From: Tretioscincus oriximinensis
Lineage: Eukaryota > Chordata > Lepidosauria > Squamata > Gymnophthalmidae
Reading direction: 5' to 3'
DNA: 64,000 nt
NCBI GenBank assembly: GCA_022410635.1
Contig: JAJVDF010000044.1
Span: 3,058,444-3,122,443, forward strand
The notes beneath the pieces were generated by a model, which was given only the letters and a program-made list of their open reading frames with translations, had not been told where the DNA came from and ran no database searches. Shown here piece by piece: positions 1 through 9,960 of the stretch (positions within the stretch are counted from its first letter, which is position 1; every line of letters starts with the position of its first letter). Made by a program: the position numbers and the translations under genes.

Positions 1-1960
1 ATCTTCATTGCATTGTCCACCAACACCCCAAGATCCTTTTCTTGTTTGGTAACAGAAAACTTGGTTCCCATCAGGTGGTAGGAGTAATTGGGGTTCTTTG
101 CTCCAGTGTGCATGACCTTGCACTTGCTAAAATTGAAGTGTATTTGCTGCTTTTATGCCCACTCACCCAATTTCAATAGATCACTCTGGAGTGCCTTACA
201 ATCATTTTCAGTTTTCATTACCCTGAACAATTTAGTGTCGTCAGCAAACTTGGCTACTTCACTATTTACCTTGGCATCCAGATTGTTTATAAATATATTG
301 AAAAGCAAAGGTCCCAGTACAGATCTCTGGGGTACCCCACTTCTTACTTTTTTCCCCTCAGAGAACTGTCCATTTATTACTACCCTCTGTTTTCTATCTT
401 TTAGCCAGTTTCCAATCCAGGACAAAGTCAACTGGATCCCCTTTATCTACATGTTTGTTAACACTCTCAAATAATTCTAGCAAGTTAGGAAGGCATGATT
501 TACCTTTGCAGAAGCCATGCTGAGTTTCATTCAGCAATGCGTGCTTCTCCATGTATTTAGTAATTTTGTCCTTAATTATGGTTTCTAACATTTTATTGGT
601 GTTACGTTAGCTACCCTCCAATCTACTGGTACTATGCCTGATCTTAAGGAAAGATTAAATAGTTTGGTTAGAAGTTCAGCAATTTCACATTTGAGTGATT
701 TAAAAATGCTTGGGTGAATGCCGTCTGGCCCTGGGGATTTATCANTATTGAGCTTATTAAGACTAGCAAGGACTTCCTCTCTTTTTATCTCTATCCAGTT
801 TAATTCCTCTGGTGTTCTTCCTGGGAAGACTAAATCTGTGGTGGGTAAATTCCCTCTGTCTTCTTCAGTGAAAACAGAAGCAAAACATTTATTTAAGCTC
901 TTTGCAATTTTCACATCCTCCTTGATTATGCCCTTTTGTCCATTGATATCTAGTGGTCCGACTGCTTTCCAGGTAGGATTCTTATTTCTGATGTATTTGA
1001 AAAAATCCTTATTATTTCTTTTAATATTTTTTGTAATGTGCTCCTCAAAGTTTTTCTTCGCATCCCTGACTACCACCTTGCATTTGGTTTGCCACAACTT
1101 GTGCTCCCTTCTATTCTCCTCACTAGGATAAGCCTTCCACTTTTTAAATGAATTTTTTTTCATTCTAATCTCTTCCCTTACTGCTTGACAATTTTCTATC
1201 CACATTCAAGATGAAAGTTATTGTATTGTGGTCACTGCTTCCTATGGGATCAGTTACAGTTACATCTTCTATCAGGTCCTGTTCATTACTTAGGACTAAA
1301 TCCAGGATTCCCTTTCCCCTGGTTGGTTCTAAAACCACCTGCTCTAGGAAGCAATCAGTGAGCATGTCTAAGAATTTTATTTCTTTTTCATGAGTTGAAC
1401 AAGAGTTTGCCCAATCAATGTGTGGATAGTTGAAGTCTCCCATTATTACTACTCTTCCCTTTTTGCAAGCTTCAATGACCTCATGTTCCAAATGAGTATT
1501 GCTTTCAGGTGTTTGGTTAGGAGGCCGGTAGCATACTCCCAATATTAACTTGTTTTCTGACCTGATAATGTTATCCACGGTGCTTTTGTGGATGGGTCTG
1601 TTTTACCTGGAAATTCCAGTTCGTAGGATTCAATCTGTTCTTCAACATACAAGGCTACACCACCACCAGGTCTCCCTTTCCTATCTTTTCTGTATAGTTT
1701 GTAACCTGGTATTACTGTATCCCATTGGTTTTCTTCTGTCCACCAGATTTCAGTTATGCTAATAATATCGACATTATTGTCAATCTCTAAGCATTCCAAC
1801 TCCCCTATTTTTGCTCGGAGGCTTCTGGCATTTGCATACAGGCATTTATATGCCCTTCTATGGTGCAAGTTTGGCTCTGTATATTTGTGAGTAACCATAG
1901 TTTGCTCATTACAGCTTTTTACTTGAATACTACATCCGGGTTCCCCCTCCAATACTATAT
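1..1960 (-). pseudogene. CR1-A ORF2 remnant: APE endonuclease plus reverse transcriptase
   Basis: In CR1 LINEs ORF2 nicks target DNA and reverse-transcribes the element RNA at the nick. Visible endonuclease motifs are a TEIWW-type block near 1750, GDFNYPHIDW near 1430 and SDHNTITF near 1215. RT motifs are SGVPQ...VLGPLLFN near 330 and FADDTKL near 235. The reading frame changes at about 1570, 1190, 590 and 410. At about 590 the frame jumps from NVTPI to KMLETI, which removes the segment where RTs usually carry the NYRPISL-like block. At about 430 it jumps from DPVD to the SWIGNW region, which deletes palm motif A (LDFQKAFD, present in the copy at 18930-18970). Without a motif A aspartate the RT cannot be catalytic. 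The 3' end of the gene is beyond the window. Confidence 0.9.
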
Positions 1961-2189
1961 TATCTGCATAATTCTGTTTCTCAGCAATTGCATTTACATT
2001 TACACTATCTCGAACAGGATGCTGCCCAGCACCTGTCAGCTTTCCTCNAGTTATCAGTTTAAAAGCTGCTCTGCAACCTTTTTAATATTAAATGCCAGCA
2101 TCTTCGTTCAAGTGCAACCCGTCCCTTTTGTACAGGTATGGCCTGTCCCAAAATGTCCCCCAGTTCCTGACAAAGCTAAATCCTTCCTC

Positions 2190-2960
2190 ACGACACCCCA
2201 GCCTCATCTACGCATTGAAGCTTCTAATCTCTGCCTGTCTAGCTGGTCCTGCGCGTGGAACAGGTAGCATTTCAGAAAATGCTACCTTGGANGTCCTGGA
2301 TTTCAATCTTCTATCTAGAAACATAAATTTGGCTTCCAGGACTCCCCACTTGGCTCTCCCAATGTCTTTGGTACCAACATGTACCACAACACCTGGCTCC
2401 ACCCCAGCACTGTCTAACAGCCTATCTAGATGTAGCGTAATGTCCGCAACCTTAGCACCCGGCAGGCATGTTACCATGCGGTCATCACGCCCATTGCACA
2501 CCCTCTTCTCTATATGCTTAACAATCGAATCGCCCACTACAAGAAGTCCCCCTACCTCCACCCGTGGAGGACTATCCTCGGTGCAAGAGGATGTCGGCAC
2601 ATCTTCTAAGGAAGGGATCCCCACTGAGATAAGCTGTCTCTCTTCCTCGTTCTGATGTCCTCTCTGCCTGAGACCCCTGTTCCCCAAGGCAGCTGGAGGG
2701 CTGCACTCCCAGGAGTGGGATGCTCCTTCTGCATCCCTGGAGGTCTCGTCCTGATGCCTATTTCTGTCTCTCTGCTTCTCCAGGTCAGCTACCTTGGCCT
2801 CAAGGGAAAAAACACATTCCCTGAGAGCCAGGAGCTCCTTCCACTAAACACACACCTACGACTTCTCACCAGCAGGTAGATAGTCATACATCTGACACTC
2901 AGTGCAAAACACTGGGAAGCCCCCTTCCTCCTGCTGGCTCTCTACCTTCATTTCTAATAT
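2190..2960 (-). pseudogene. CR1-A ORF1 remnant: coiled coil plus GDS esterase-like domain
   Basis: CR1 ORF1 proteins are RNA-binding partners of ORF2 and often carry an SGNH/GDSL-type esterase domain. Reading the minus strand, a CTEC cysteine pair lies near 2915. A leucine-rich heptad-like stretch (ELLALRECVFSLEAKVADLE) follows near 2830-2770. The esterase-like part shows VVGDSIVKH near 2525 and VVVHVGTKDIG near 2380; the family pattern is GDS, then GTND. The D-for-N change in GTKD may be a substitution. Two in-frame stops sit near 2870-2855, between the cysteine pair and the coil. A homologous plus-strand fragment at 13432-13613 keeps the expected GTNDIG. Confidence 0.8.
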
Positions 2961-3336
2961 ATTTATATTTTGCTTTTATTACAATTAAAATTTTATTTTG
3001 TTTCAAGATCCTTTAGTTATGGTTATAATCTAAGATATTTTTAGTAAAACTATTAAAATTATTTCTTTAGTATATGTTATGAAGTGAATTTTCTTTCAAT
3101 ATATTAAAATATTTTGTTTGTTTGTTTTTTNAAAAAAACCTCTATCTATTGGATATAATTACATTTGTGGTTTTTTTAATAAACAACAAAAGTAGTTTTT
3201 TTTAAAAAAAAATATTCTTTTTTTCCGTAATTTGTATAATGTTTACTCAATTGTAACAACAAAATTTTGGAGCTTGCCCCATAGTAGAGTAGTTGAGGTG
3301 TAAAATTTCACACACCGTTAGGCACGTGGTTTGCTA
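2961..3336. other. AT-rich low-complexity stretch, no gene seen
   Basis: Long A and T runs with one N at 3131, just upstream (5' side) of the minus-strand CR1-A copy. No repeat family or coding signal was recognised. Confidence 0.5.
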
Positions 3337-3574
3337 AAAATCCACAAACTCCAAGCTCTCTCTCCTGGCGATTTTCTGCCCTTCTTCCTTGGGCTGGAAA
3401 GAAGAAGTGACTGAGCTGATTTGCTAGCTCCTCCCTCTGACTCAGCAGCAAGCTCCTCACCCTGCAGAGGATTTGTTTTGCTGGAAAAAACCTGCTTTTT
3501 AAACTGGTAAAAATCCCCAAACTCTCTCTCCTGGTGATTTTCTGCCCTTCTTCCTTGGGCTGGAAAGACGAAGT
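3337..3574 (+). repeat. direct duplication of a ~70-base unit, ~170 bases apart
   Basis: The segments at 3337-3410 and 3509-3574 are near copies. Both contain a CTCTCTCCTGG block, then GATTTTCTGCCCTTCTTCC and CTTGGGCTGGAAAG. The first has 'aactccaag' where the second lacks a few bases. Protein readings through it are just the same low-information sequence twice. It could be an internal duplication inside an unidentified repeat. Confidence 0.75.
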
Positions 3575-4095
3575 GAATTTGACTGCATCCAGACTTACTG
3601 TGCTTTACAGTGAAATCTTTAATTTTTTTGCTAAACAACTTATCTTTTTTTCACCCATAGCAAGAAAATTTCTCTTCCTCATATATTTGACTACAAATTC
3701 TATGAAGCTCTGGGAGCCAAAAAAACTCTGATTCTCTTCTGTCATTGGCTGCTGCCCGCCTGCCTGTCTTGTTACCAGGCAGTGGATGCAATGGAAAGAA
3801 AAGTCGGGATTTAAAAGGCTCTGAGGCTTGAGCCTGCGGTGTGGTTTTTAATTAAAAATGCTGCATTTTCCTGTCTATCACAGCTTTCCCAAGCCCTGAC
3901 TGGCTGAAGGTAAGGTTGGAATTCTCAGAAGATATTGCAGGCCTGCCTACATGATGCTGTCATGGCAAGAAGATGGCACCTTATATTACAGAATTAGCAT
4001 AAAAGTACTAGGAGGAAAAGACATCATACTGGACCTTCCTAACATTCAGCAAAGGAGCTAGCAGCACTTTGAGACTAACTTGAGAAAAGTGGTTG

Positions 4096-4133
4096 GCATA
4101 AGCTTTCGTAGACACGTCTACTTCTTCAGATGC
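4096..4133 (-). ncRNA. hammerhead-ribozyme-like motif in PLE1 5' inverted end
   Basis: On the minus strand the order is GCAT, CTGAAGA, an extra A, a five-base-pair hairpin GTAGA/TCTAC with loop CGTG, GAA, AGCT, T, ATGC. This matches hammerhead topology (stem I, core, stem II, GAA, palindromic stem III, cleavage triplet CTT). One extra A after the core departs from the canonical layout. Hammerhead motifs have been reported in PLE termini. Activity here is unproven. Confidence 0.5.
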
Positions 4134-4145
4134 TGAGGGACTAAT

Positions 4146-4662
4146 GCTGGCAAACCTTTGCTGGCTTACAAACAACCACCCAACCTCAAACAACTCCTCA
4201 CACAAAGAACACAGGACACAGAGGGAGAAATGGGAACTAGACCCTGCCACAAACCCAGATGTCAACTCTGTGCACACATCCACCCTGGCAATGTCATCAC
4301 GGGACCTGATAACACCACCCACAACATTAGAGGGACTTTTACATGCTCATCTTCTAATGTGGTGTATTCCATTTTCTGCCAACAATGCCCCTCTACACTC
4401 TACATTGGGCAAACAAGACAAATCCCTTCGCCAGAGAATAAATGGACACAAATCAGATATTCGAAATGGAAACACACAGAAACCAGTTGCTGAACATTTC
4501 AACCTTCCAGGACATTCTCTCTCAGACCTCAGGACTGCAGTCCTTGAACAAAGAAGATTTGAAAGAGAAGCAGCAGAACTTGAATACATTCACAAGTTCC
4601 AGGCCATCAACAAAGGACTTAACAGAGACAATGGTTTCCTGGCCAACTATACATTTTTATGA
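4146..4662 (+). pseudogene. PLE GIY-YIG endonuclease remnant
   Basis: In Penelope-like elements a C-terminal GIY-YIG nuclease cleaves target DNA for the upstream RT. Visible here are a cysteine-rich linker (PCHKPRCQLCAH near 4235-4270) and the two nuclease strands VVYSIFC and LYIGQT near 4358-4412, with a CQQC pair between them. The helix block INGHKSDIRNG follows near 4437-4470. The C-terminal part contains AELEYIHKFQAINKG and ends at a stop at 4660-4662. A frameshift lies between YIGQT and INGHKSD (about 4413-4435). The RT domain is absent: the terminal repeat is fused directly to the sequence GKPLLAYK just after 4145. Translation from an upstream promoter is not expected. Confidence 0.88.
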
Positions 4663-4859
4663 CATCTGTTAAGTATTTGATTAACTCTACTAGACATTGC
4701 CCCTTGTTGCCCCAGGGACTTTTTCACACAAGGAGATTAGTTCCTGCTATTTACCTGTTTTTCTAACCTGCAATTCAACACCTCCCTACAGTTGCATATG
4801 CTTTGTCTTCTCCCATACACATTTTCCTATAAATACCTGACCCTGACATTAGTCCCTCA

Positions 4860-4897
4860 GCATCTGAAGAAGTAGACGTGTCTACGAAAGTTTATGC
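4860..4897 (+). ncRNA. hammerhead-ribozyme-like motif in PLE1 3' end
   Basis: Same layout as the copy at 4096-4133 but on the plus strand: GCAT and ATGC arms, CTGAAGA core, hairpin GTAGA-CGTG-TCTAC, then GAA. Stem III reads AGTT instead of the palindrome AGCT, so this copy is probably weakened. Confidence 0.45.
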
Positions 4898-5162
4898 CAA
4901 CCACTTTTCTCAAGTTAGTCTCAAAGTGCTGCTAGCTCCTTTGCTGGACTTTCTGCTAGACTAACACGGCTATTTCTCTGAAATTAACTTCCTAACATTA
5001 CCACTACTGAATCCCTGCAGTTATGTAAGGCAAATTTCCCATAGTCATGCCATAATAACATGAAGAAAACCACATCTGGAAGCACCCTTTATAGCCTTTT
5101 CTGCTTGAACGTCGTGCTTTTGACATGTAATAATGTTAATTTGTTATTGTTAAAAATAAACC

Positions 5163-5335
5163 TGAATCACCTTTGCTTGGTCTCATCAATCTACTTGAAA
5201 TGTAGATTGCACATCTACTTACTTTCAAACAGCTGAGTTGGCTGAAGCTGAGGCCAGCAGAGGGAGCTCATCCCTCTCCACATCTGACACAGGGCTTTAA
5301 GAATGGATCTCTCACATGAAAGACTATCAACCTCT
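5163..5335 (-). mobile_element. SINE-2 (tRNA-headed), diverged copy
   Basis: Matches the body and head of the better copies at 26690 and 52100 on the minus strand. Shared pieces are the ATCTACTT block, AACAGCTGAGTTGGCTGAAGC, and 'ctcatccctctccacatctgacacagggc'-type head sequence. The B-box region (AGGGCTTTAAGAATGG) is decayed. Confidence 0.65.
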
Positions 5336-5344
5336 GACAAAAGT

Positions 5345-5440
5345 CCTGATGTCTATCTTTCTTTTGTTAGTCTCTAAAGTGCTATGAACCCTCTTTGCTG
5401 GACTTTCTGGACAAAGACTAACATGTCTATTTCTTTGAAA
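5345..5440 (+). mobile_element. PLE2 terminal fragment
   Basis: Contains TTGTTAGTCTCTAAAGTGCT, CTTTGCTGGACTTTCTGG and a tail near ACTAACATGTCTATTTCTTTG. This is the same layout as the 3' end of PLE1 but with different spacing and substitutions, so it is placed in a related subfamily. Confidence 0.6.
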
Positions 5441-6369
5441 TGTTCTTTGTATATGTAATGTTGAACTGAGGGTTGAGCAATTGCTAAGGGGTTGATTTTA
5501 TTTTTGACAGAATCTCCTTTCCTTGGCATCTTCTTCCTGCTGCTGATTGAGCCCTGTCCCTTTGCTGGAGGCATGCTGGGGAGAACCTAGCTCATGGGGT
5601 GGTGGGGCATCTCAAATTGGGAGCTTGCAGAGATGTGAACAGAAAAAGAAATGTATGTACTTTGTATATATAAAACTGAAAGGAGTTTCAGAGAGACTGC
5701 TTTCCACTTGCACTTTTAATAACTAAACCTCCTTTCTCCACAAAGCAAGAAGGGAGGGAGAAGTATGGGGATTCACTGCCATCTCCACCCTCTTGTCTGG
5801 GATTGGTCGAGAGCGAAAAATAGTAATGTCTCCTTTGTCCACACTGGGAACCACCTTCAATAGTTTGTTTCTGAAAATGTGATTTTGAGAGCAGACCATG
5901 GGTATGTGCACATGAAGTTTCCTTACCTGGTCCTTGCCAGAATGTTCCAAAATCTTCAATCATCAGCTATACCCCTAAATGTTTTTTGCTAGGCTTCACT
6001 ATGCATCAGAAATAAAAGTGTGAGAATCATCAATTTCCTGATTGCTGATATTTTCAAACATCCCAGCGAAACTGCACGTGTCCCTCTTCTAAGATTTCGT
6101 GTTTTGGAATTAATAGAGAGAAGGTANGATCTCATGCAAAAGCAGCAGTATGAGAATTTCAGCCACACCCTGTTTTAGCCCCTACTGAGCAGGCTCAGGA
6201 TTACAACTTGGCAATTCGTCTTGATGATCCTGGTAACTCGCCTCTCTGTTCCGTTTAAAAGTTTGTTTACATTTGTTTGTGACAGAAGGAAGGTAAGTAG
6301 GGTATTGCTCACGAACAAGTTATTTCGGAACATAACACAATTGTGTTTTTTAGGCACAGGGCCTACGTT
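5441..6369. other. unassigned sequence
   Basis: No convincing repeat match or gene. A polypyrimidine run followed by TTGACAG near 5505 looks like a splice acceptor but nothing coding follows. The stretch near 5905-5940 (GTGCACATGAAGTTTCCTTACC) resembles the start of family W (compare 7265-7290). Confidence 0.4.
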
Positions 6370-6610
6370 AGCATTCTGGATTTAAAGAAATCCACAGTGA
6401 GAGAGAATTTTCTCCTAAGGGAAACCATTGCCAGAGTGCACTTAATGTGAATAGTGTTAAGCTGCAGTTGGCGTAGTTTTCGGACTGAACTCTGGATACC
6501 GTGTTGCTACGCAAATGGCACAAGGTAAAAGTGTTTCCCATTTGCAGTAAATGGGAAACACATGCTCCCATTGCAAAGCAACACAGCATTTGCACCCATT
6601 TTTTCATTTG
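6370..6610 (-). repeat. Family Z repeat
   Basis: The reverse complement aligns with 31465-31700 and partly with 29345-29500. The shared order is a GCTGTGTTGCT / GCTGTGTGGCT block, a pair of GGGAAA-type words, CATTAAGTGCA and a TGGCAATGGTTT / TGGTGATGGTTT block. Probably a non-autonomous DNA element. The boundaries are approximate. Confidence 0.55.
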
Positions 6611-6654
6611 GTGAGAATGCAGCCTTAATCTGGATCCAATGTTCTAATAACGTN

Positions 6655-6705
6655 ATTTCATGGAGACTAACAGGAAAAAGTTGAATTTCTTCAGATGCAA
6701 AGGAC
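6655..6705 (-). mobile_element. PLE2 terminal fragment
   Basis: The minus strand reads TTTGCATCTGAAGAAATTC, then CTGTTAGTCTCC: the CTGAAGA core word and the TTAGTCTC block of PLE ends. It is too short to delimit further. Confidence 0.45.
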
Positions 6706-7254
6706 TGAGACTTCCAATAGTATGATGAGTGGAGCTCTGAAGCAAAGCCCCCTTCATCCTCCCATGTCTTTGTCCCATGCAGATGGCAAAGAGTTTAACA
6801 TCTGTATGCCCCAAGTTTTTCTTTTTTCATGTTCAGATGGTCCCAAGCGCTGTAGTAGAAACGGAAGTTAGAAAGCCCTATCACAAAATAACTAATGTGT
6901 TTCAAGATGACCCAGAAAGCAGGTATTTGGCACATTTATAATCCAAGCTGCACTGAAGTCTGGAAATGTTTTGAAATATGACAGTCTAGAATCCAATAAA
7001 AACTACGAAGCATGAAGATTTCTCATAAGGAAACTAACTAGAGCAACTCAAGTTCTATATGTAAATATGAGTCTTTTTTCAAGACAAGCTCTTTCAATCA
7101 TGGCCAGCAATATCCATTTATTATTTACAGAGTGTGGGCTTCGCTAACTAGGATTTCAGTACAAATACCAATCAGTCATAAGTCAAGAACATACTTTTTT
7201 GAATATTTATTCTGCTTTTCCCCCCAGCAGACCGTGTATTGTATTGGATACAGA
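6706..7254. other. unassigned sequence
   Basis: No repeat family or coding signal recognised. Confidence 0.4.
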
Positions 7255-7640
7255 TTTCAGCTGTGTGCACCCAANGTATCCTTACCTGATTCTTGGCCTT
7301 CACCTTCATTTTTCAGCCATATGCGTTAATGCAGACATCACCATGCATTTTGGAAAATGTTGCAATTGCAGACCTTTTCCGGAAGCATAATGAAATGCCT
7401 GCTTCCTTCATTTTACAACTGCCTGCTGCCCTGGTATATGTTGTTTTCCTGCATGGAGACAAACAGTGCAAGAAGATGCCAGCCGGTAGGACTGTAGAAT
7501 TACATTTAGTTGGACATACACAGTTTTGTATTCCAGGTTGCTCCTATTTTCTTCTTGTCAGCCTCATGCCAGCTCCACACAAATCCAAAGGTAAGTATAA
7601 CCCAGTGAAATCTGCAACCTGTGTTTAGATTGTGGACTTC
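7255..7640 (+). repeat. Family W repeat
   Basis: Collinear with 46795-47470, where another element interrupts it. Shared landmarks are CCTTACCTG-TTCTTGG near 7285, TTTTCCGGAAGCAT near 7376-7389 (TTTCCAGAAGCATC in the other copy), an AACTGCCTGC/AGCTGCCTAC block near 7420, and GTGAAATCTGCAA / GTAAAATCTGCAA near the end. No coding signal is shared between the copies. Confidence 0.6.
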
Positions 7641-7759
7641 ACTGGGCTTTACTTGTCATGTGGAGGAGACCTCAGTCATACGTAGACGGGCAGGTTTCCA
7701 TAAAAATAATGCAGACCCCCTTTCCTCTCCTCATTCAGTGCTTTAGATGGTTCGACCAT

Positions 7760-7773
7760 CCCCCCCCCCCCCC
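7760..7773 (+). repeat. poly-C tract (14 C)
   Basis: An uninterrupted run of 14 C in otherwise mixed sequence. Similar runs lie at 29569-29580 (12 C) and 45594-45607 (14 C). Confidence 0.95.
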
Positions 7774-7944
7774 AATTTTATATTAGCCAATAGAAGCATA
7801 ACCCATTGTTACAAAGGTAAGTTTTCTTATGAGTTTGGGCAGAGGTTCAGCTTTTAACGATGTCTTGTCTATCATTACATCTTCCTGTTCTGACTTCTGG
7901 GATCACTTCTTTGTAAGCCCAGTTCATATTTATTTCACTGAAAT

Positions 7945-8050
7945 GTTTCTGTCTGGATGGGTCATGGCCATTCCTTCACTGGGCACAGGAACATTTCAAA
8001 GAAGTAGCTGTGTTGTCTGGACCCTGAATATCTAGCAAGGTGNTCTTGTA
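7945..8050 (-). mobile_element. PLE2 terminal fragment
   Basis: Contains ATTTCAAAGAAGTAGCTGTGT followed by TGTCTGGACC and CTAGCAAGG, matching the start of the split copy at 53521-53602. It is the reverse of the PLE tail. Confidence 0.6.
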
Positions 8051-8077
8051 GAGAGGCAATAGGTAGGTGCTTTCTTA

Positions 8078-8262
8078 GAGGAGGAGGAGGAGGAGAAGGA
8101 GAAGGAGAAGAAGGAGAAGAATCATTGTTTTTTATACCCTGATTTTCTCATCCTGTAAGGGATCAAAGTGGCTTACGTAACCTTCGATTCTTCTCTTCAC
8201 AACAGACACCTGGTGAAGTAGGTGGGACTGAAGAGTGCTGAAGAACTGTGACTAGCCCAAGG
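8078..8262 (-). mobile_element. CORE/MIR-type SINE with GAG/GAA tail
   Basis: The minus strand carries the core words GGGCTAGTCACAGTTCTTCAG and CCCACCTACTTCACC, then a tail with GTAAGCCACTTTGATCCC and GGGTATAAAA. The microsatellite at 8078-8121 is the SINE's 3' tail. The tRNA-like head is missing. Confidence 0.75.
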
Positions 8263-8432
8263 TTGGCTTGGCTTGGAATAGGGTCTGCCAAGGTATGTGG
8301 ATGGTAGCCTTGTATTCTGAGATACAACTGCGAATAAAACTCACAGAAAAATTAAAAATAAAACTGGCAGAAAAAGCCAGGTGTGGGACCCAAGGAAGTG
8401 TCTTATTTACATTGCTCCTTGGGCGTTCCTTA

Positions 8433-8651
8433 CAGAAGAAGAATAGTTGGTTTTTATGCCACCGAAAGAGAACAAAACCGAAAGAGAACATAAACAATAT
8501 ACACCTTGTAAAGTAGGTGGGGCTAAGAGAGCTCTGAAGAACTATGACTAGCCCAAGGCACCCAGCTGACTTTTGTGGAGAAGTGCAGAATCAAACCAGG
8601 AGACTTCCAGATAAGAGACCGACATTCTAACCACTCCACCAGACTCTGACC
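8433..8651 (-). mobile_element. CORE/MIR-type SINE
   Basis: Nearly complete on the minus strand. The tRNA-like head (GTTAGAATGTCGGTCTC ... TGGTTTGATTC) lies near 8640-8590, then the CORE block (CAGCTGGGTGCCTTGGGC-type), the CCCCACCTAC segment near 8515, and a tail with a GAAGAA repeat. Confidence 0.8.
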
Positions 8652-8964
8652 CCTCCACCAGCACACCTATTAAAATGTCCTCAGCAGCGATACTTGTGGA
8701 AAGTTTCTCGATGTCTCAGGGATAATTGAAGTGGACCACGGTGTAGATAACACATTCCAGTGTCCGATTGGAACGGTTCCCGAGGCAAGTGGGGAAAAGA
8801 CCCTTNGCTTCCTTGTTTTATGTCTCAACAAGAACATGGTGCCTAGTCCATAAATATTTACCTTCAAGTAAATCCTGCAGACCACAGAAAGGAGTGCTTT
8901 TATTTTGCATTTTTACACTTTTGCATTTTGCACTTTTACACCAAGCTTTATCCAGGGCTGTATA

Positions 8965-9100
8965 TTTTGGAATAGAGGCCTATTATCCATGTGCCAGTGT
9001 GGAACTGTGGCATAGTCTAGACTACACTAGAATGCAGATGCAGTCGCCTATGCTAAGATATAGCCCAGAATACGTCTNCGTGCAGAAAGGGCCAGTATTA
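8965..9100 (+). mobile_element. Family P palindromic MITE, diverged copy
   Basis: Inverted arms around a degraded centre. The left part has GGAATAGAGGCCTATTATCC and CATGTGCCAGTGTGG. The right part has ATGCAGATGCAG and CTAAGATATAGCCCAGAATA. It follows the same plan as the well-preserved copy at 11393-11570. Confidence 0.55.
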
Positions 9101-9398
9101 CCTTCTGCTCCTTTCCATACCCATTACCTCCATACATAGAGATGGGATGGATTTGGCCAAGAGCTGTAGCTGGTGGAAGCAGCAGCATCTCATTAAGATC
9201 AACCCAATTGCTGCTTTCCTGCTGCCTAAGCCACAGCTGTAGTGAATTGCCTCCACAGAGAATAAAGGCCTCTTGGGGTCCCAGTTTTCCTTTGTAGCAA
9301 GTTGGTACATGTTGTTAAATAGAGTGGGGCGGGATGCATAGAAATATGCTTTGCATAGATTTAAAAAATCCTCTTCCTTAAAACAGGTATCGGAGGAC
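9101..9398. other. unassigned sequence
   Basis: Nothing recognised. Confidence 0.35.
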
Positions 9399-9411
9399 CT
9401 AGTTATATTAG

Positions 9412-9547
9412 TCAATTTCAGAGAAATAGCTGTGTTAGTCTAGTAGAAAGTCCAGCGAAGGAGCTAGTAGCACTTTGAGACTAACTTGAGAAAAGTGGGT
9501 GGCATAAGCTTTTGTAGACACATCTACTGGTTCAGATCTTTGCTGGA
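9412..9547 (-). mobile_element. PLE1 copy 2, terminal fragment
   Basis: Begins with the reverse of the PLE1 3' tail (TTTCAGAGAAATAGCTGTGT) and ends shortly after the hammerhead-like region near 9502-9538. Flanked by the 13-base direct repeat CTAGTTATATTAG at 9399-9411 and 9548-9560. The hairpin GTAGA/TCTAC is kept, but the CTGAAGA core reads CTGAACC here. Confidence 0.88.
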
Positions 9548-9792
9548 CTAGTTATATTAGGTCATTATTGATTTCATAGTGACAGATTAAAATATGTCAT
9601 TGCTTTTCTTTTCTTCATTCCAGAGTCAATGGCTACCACGTTTAACTACTCTGAAGNTACAATTTTCTCCTTGCAATTTTTGTACACCAATACACAATTG
9701 TGTAATTTTTTGCTTGCCAAGGCATTCCCAAATGACTCATTTGGTAAAATCAAAAATGGCAAGGATACAGGATTCCTGTATGGGCTGAGGGT

Positions 9793-9959
9793 CTCCTGTG
9801 GTTCAACTAGCTAAAGTGCCGTTAATAACTATACTAACTTGAAAGGTCGGGAGTTCAAGACCCAGCTAGGGTAGAACACTAGAGGGTGTGACTTTGTCTG
9901 ATTCATTGCAATAATGGAGCAGTTTGGGCTTGTTAGAAGAAGAAGGAGAAGGAGAAGAA
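9793..9959 (+). mobile_element. Family-3 tRNA-headed repeat, 5' part, with SINE-2 tail start
   Basis: The tRNA-like head reads GGTTCAACTAGCTAAAGTG (A-box-like) and then GGGAGTTCAAGACCC (B-box-like). The body continues to about 9937. From there AAGAAGAAGGAGAAGG is the tail of a minus-strand SINE-2 inserted into it; that SINE continues at 12481. The last 95 bases (9865-9959) recur without change at 12386-12480. Confidence 0.7.
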
Positions 9960-9960
9960 N

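Larger units (their letters stand above)
1..2960 (-). mobile_element. CR1-clade LINE (CR1-A), 3' part cut by window edge
   Basis: This is the longest CR1-A copy in the window. Read on the minus strand it runs from ORF1 (about 2960-2190) into ORF2 endonuclease (about 1900-1170) and reverse transcriptase (about 1205-153). The 3' end lies outside the window. Identity rests on the CR1-type order of coiled-coil/esterase ORF1, then APE endonuclease, then RT with FADDTKL. Bases 1-480 align closely with the second copy at 18451-19005. Frameshifts, in-frame stops and internal deletions show it is dead. Confidence 0.93.
4047..4987 (+). mobile_element. Penelope-like element PLE1, copy 1 (5'-truncated)
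   Basis: A GIY-YIG coding remnant is bracketed by inverted copies of one terminal sequence (4050-4147 and 4846-4987). A perfect 12-base direct repeat, CTTCCTAACATT, flanks it at 4035-4046 and 4988-4999, so the insertion boundaries are firm. The 3' end carries a longer tail (ending in ...GGCTATTTCTCTGAAATT) than the 5' end, the same asymmetry as the other PLE1 copies. The coding part begins at a position equal to the middle of the coding part of the copy at 62110-62960. Confidence 0.9.
3775..5140 (+). mobile_element. Family X repeat, split by a PLE insertion
   Basis: The flanks of the PLE at 4047-4987 join into one sequence that is homologous to 43640-44200 on the other strand. Shared blocks include CTCAGAAG followed by TTGCAG near 3930, CAGCATAAAA/TAGCATAAAA with AGGAGGAAAAGAC near 4000-4020, and GGCAAAT followed by CATCTGGAAGCACC near 5030-5080. 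The similarity runs past the stop codon of the shared reading frame, so this is a dispersed repeat and not simply a conserved exon. The family was not recognised. Confidence 0.6.

Noticed and set aside
88..474. 128-codon plus-strand frame
   Set aside because: It is antisense to the CR1 reverse-transcriptase frame at the same place.
5490..5530. Splice acceptor (polypyrimidine tract plus TTGACAG)
   Set aside because: No open, domain-bearing exon follows and no donor partner is recognisable.
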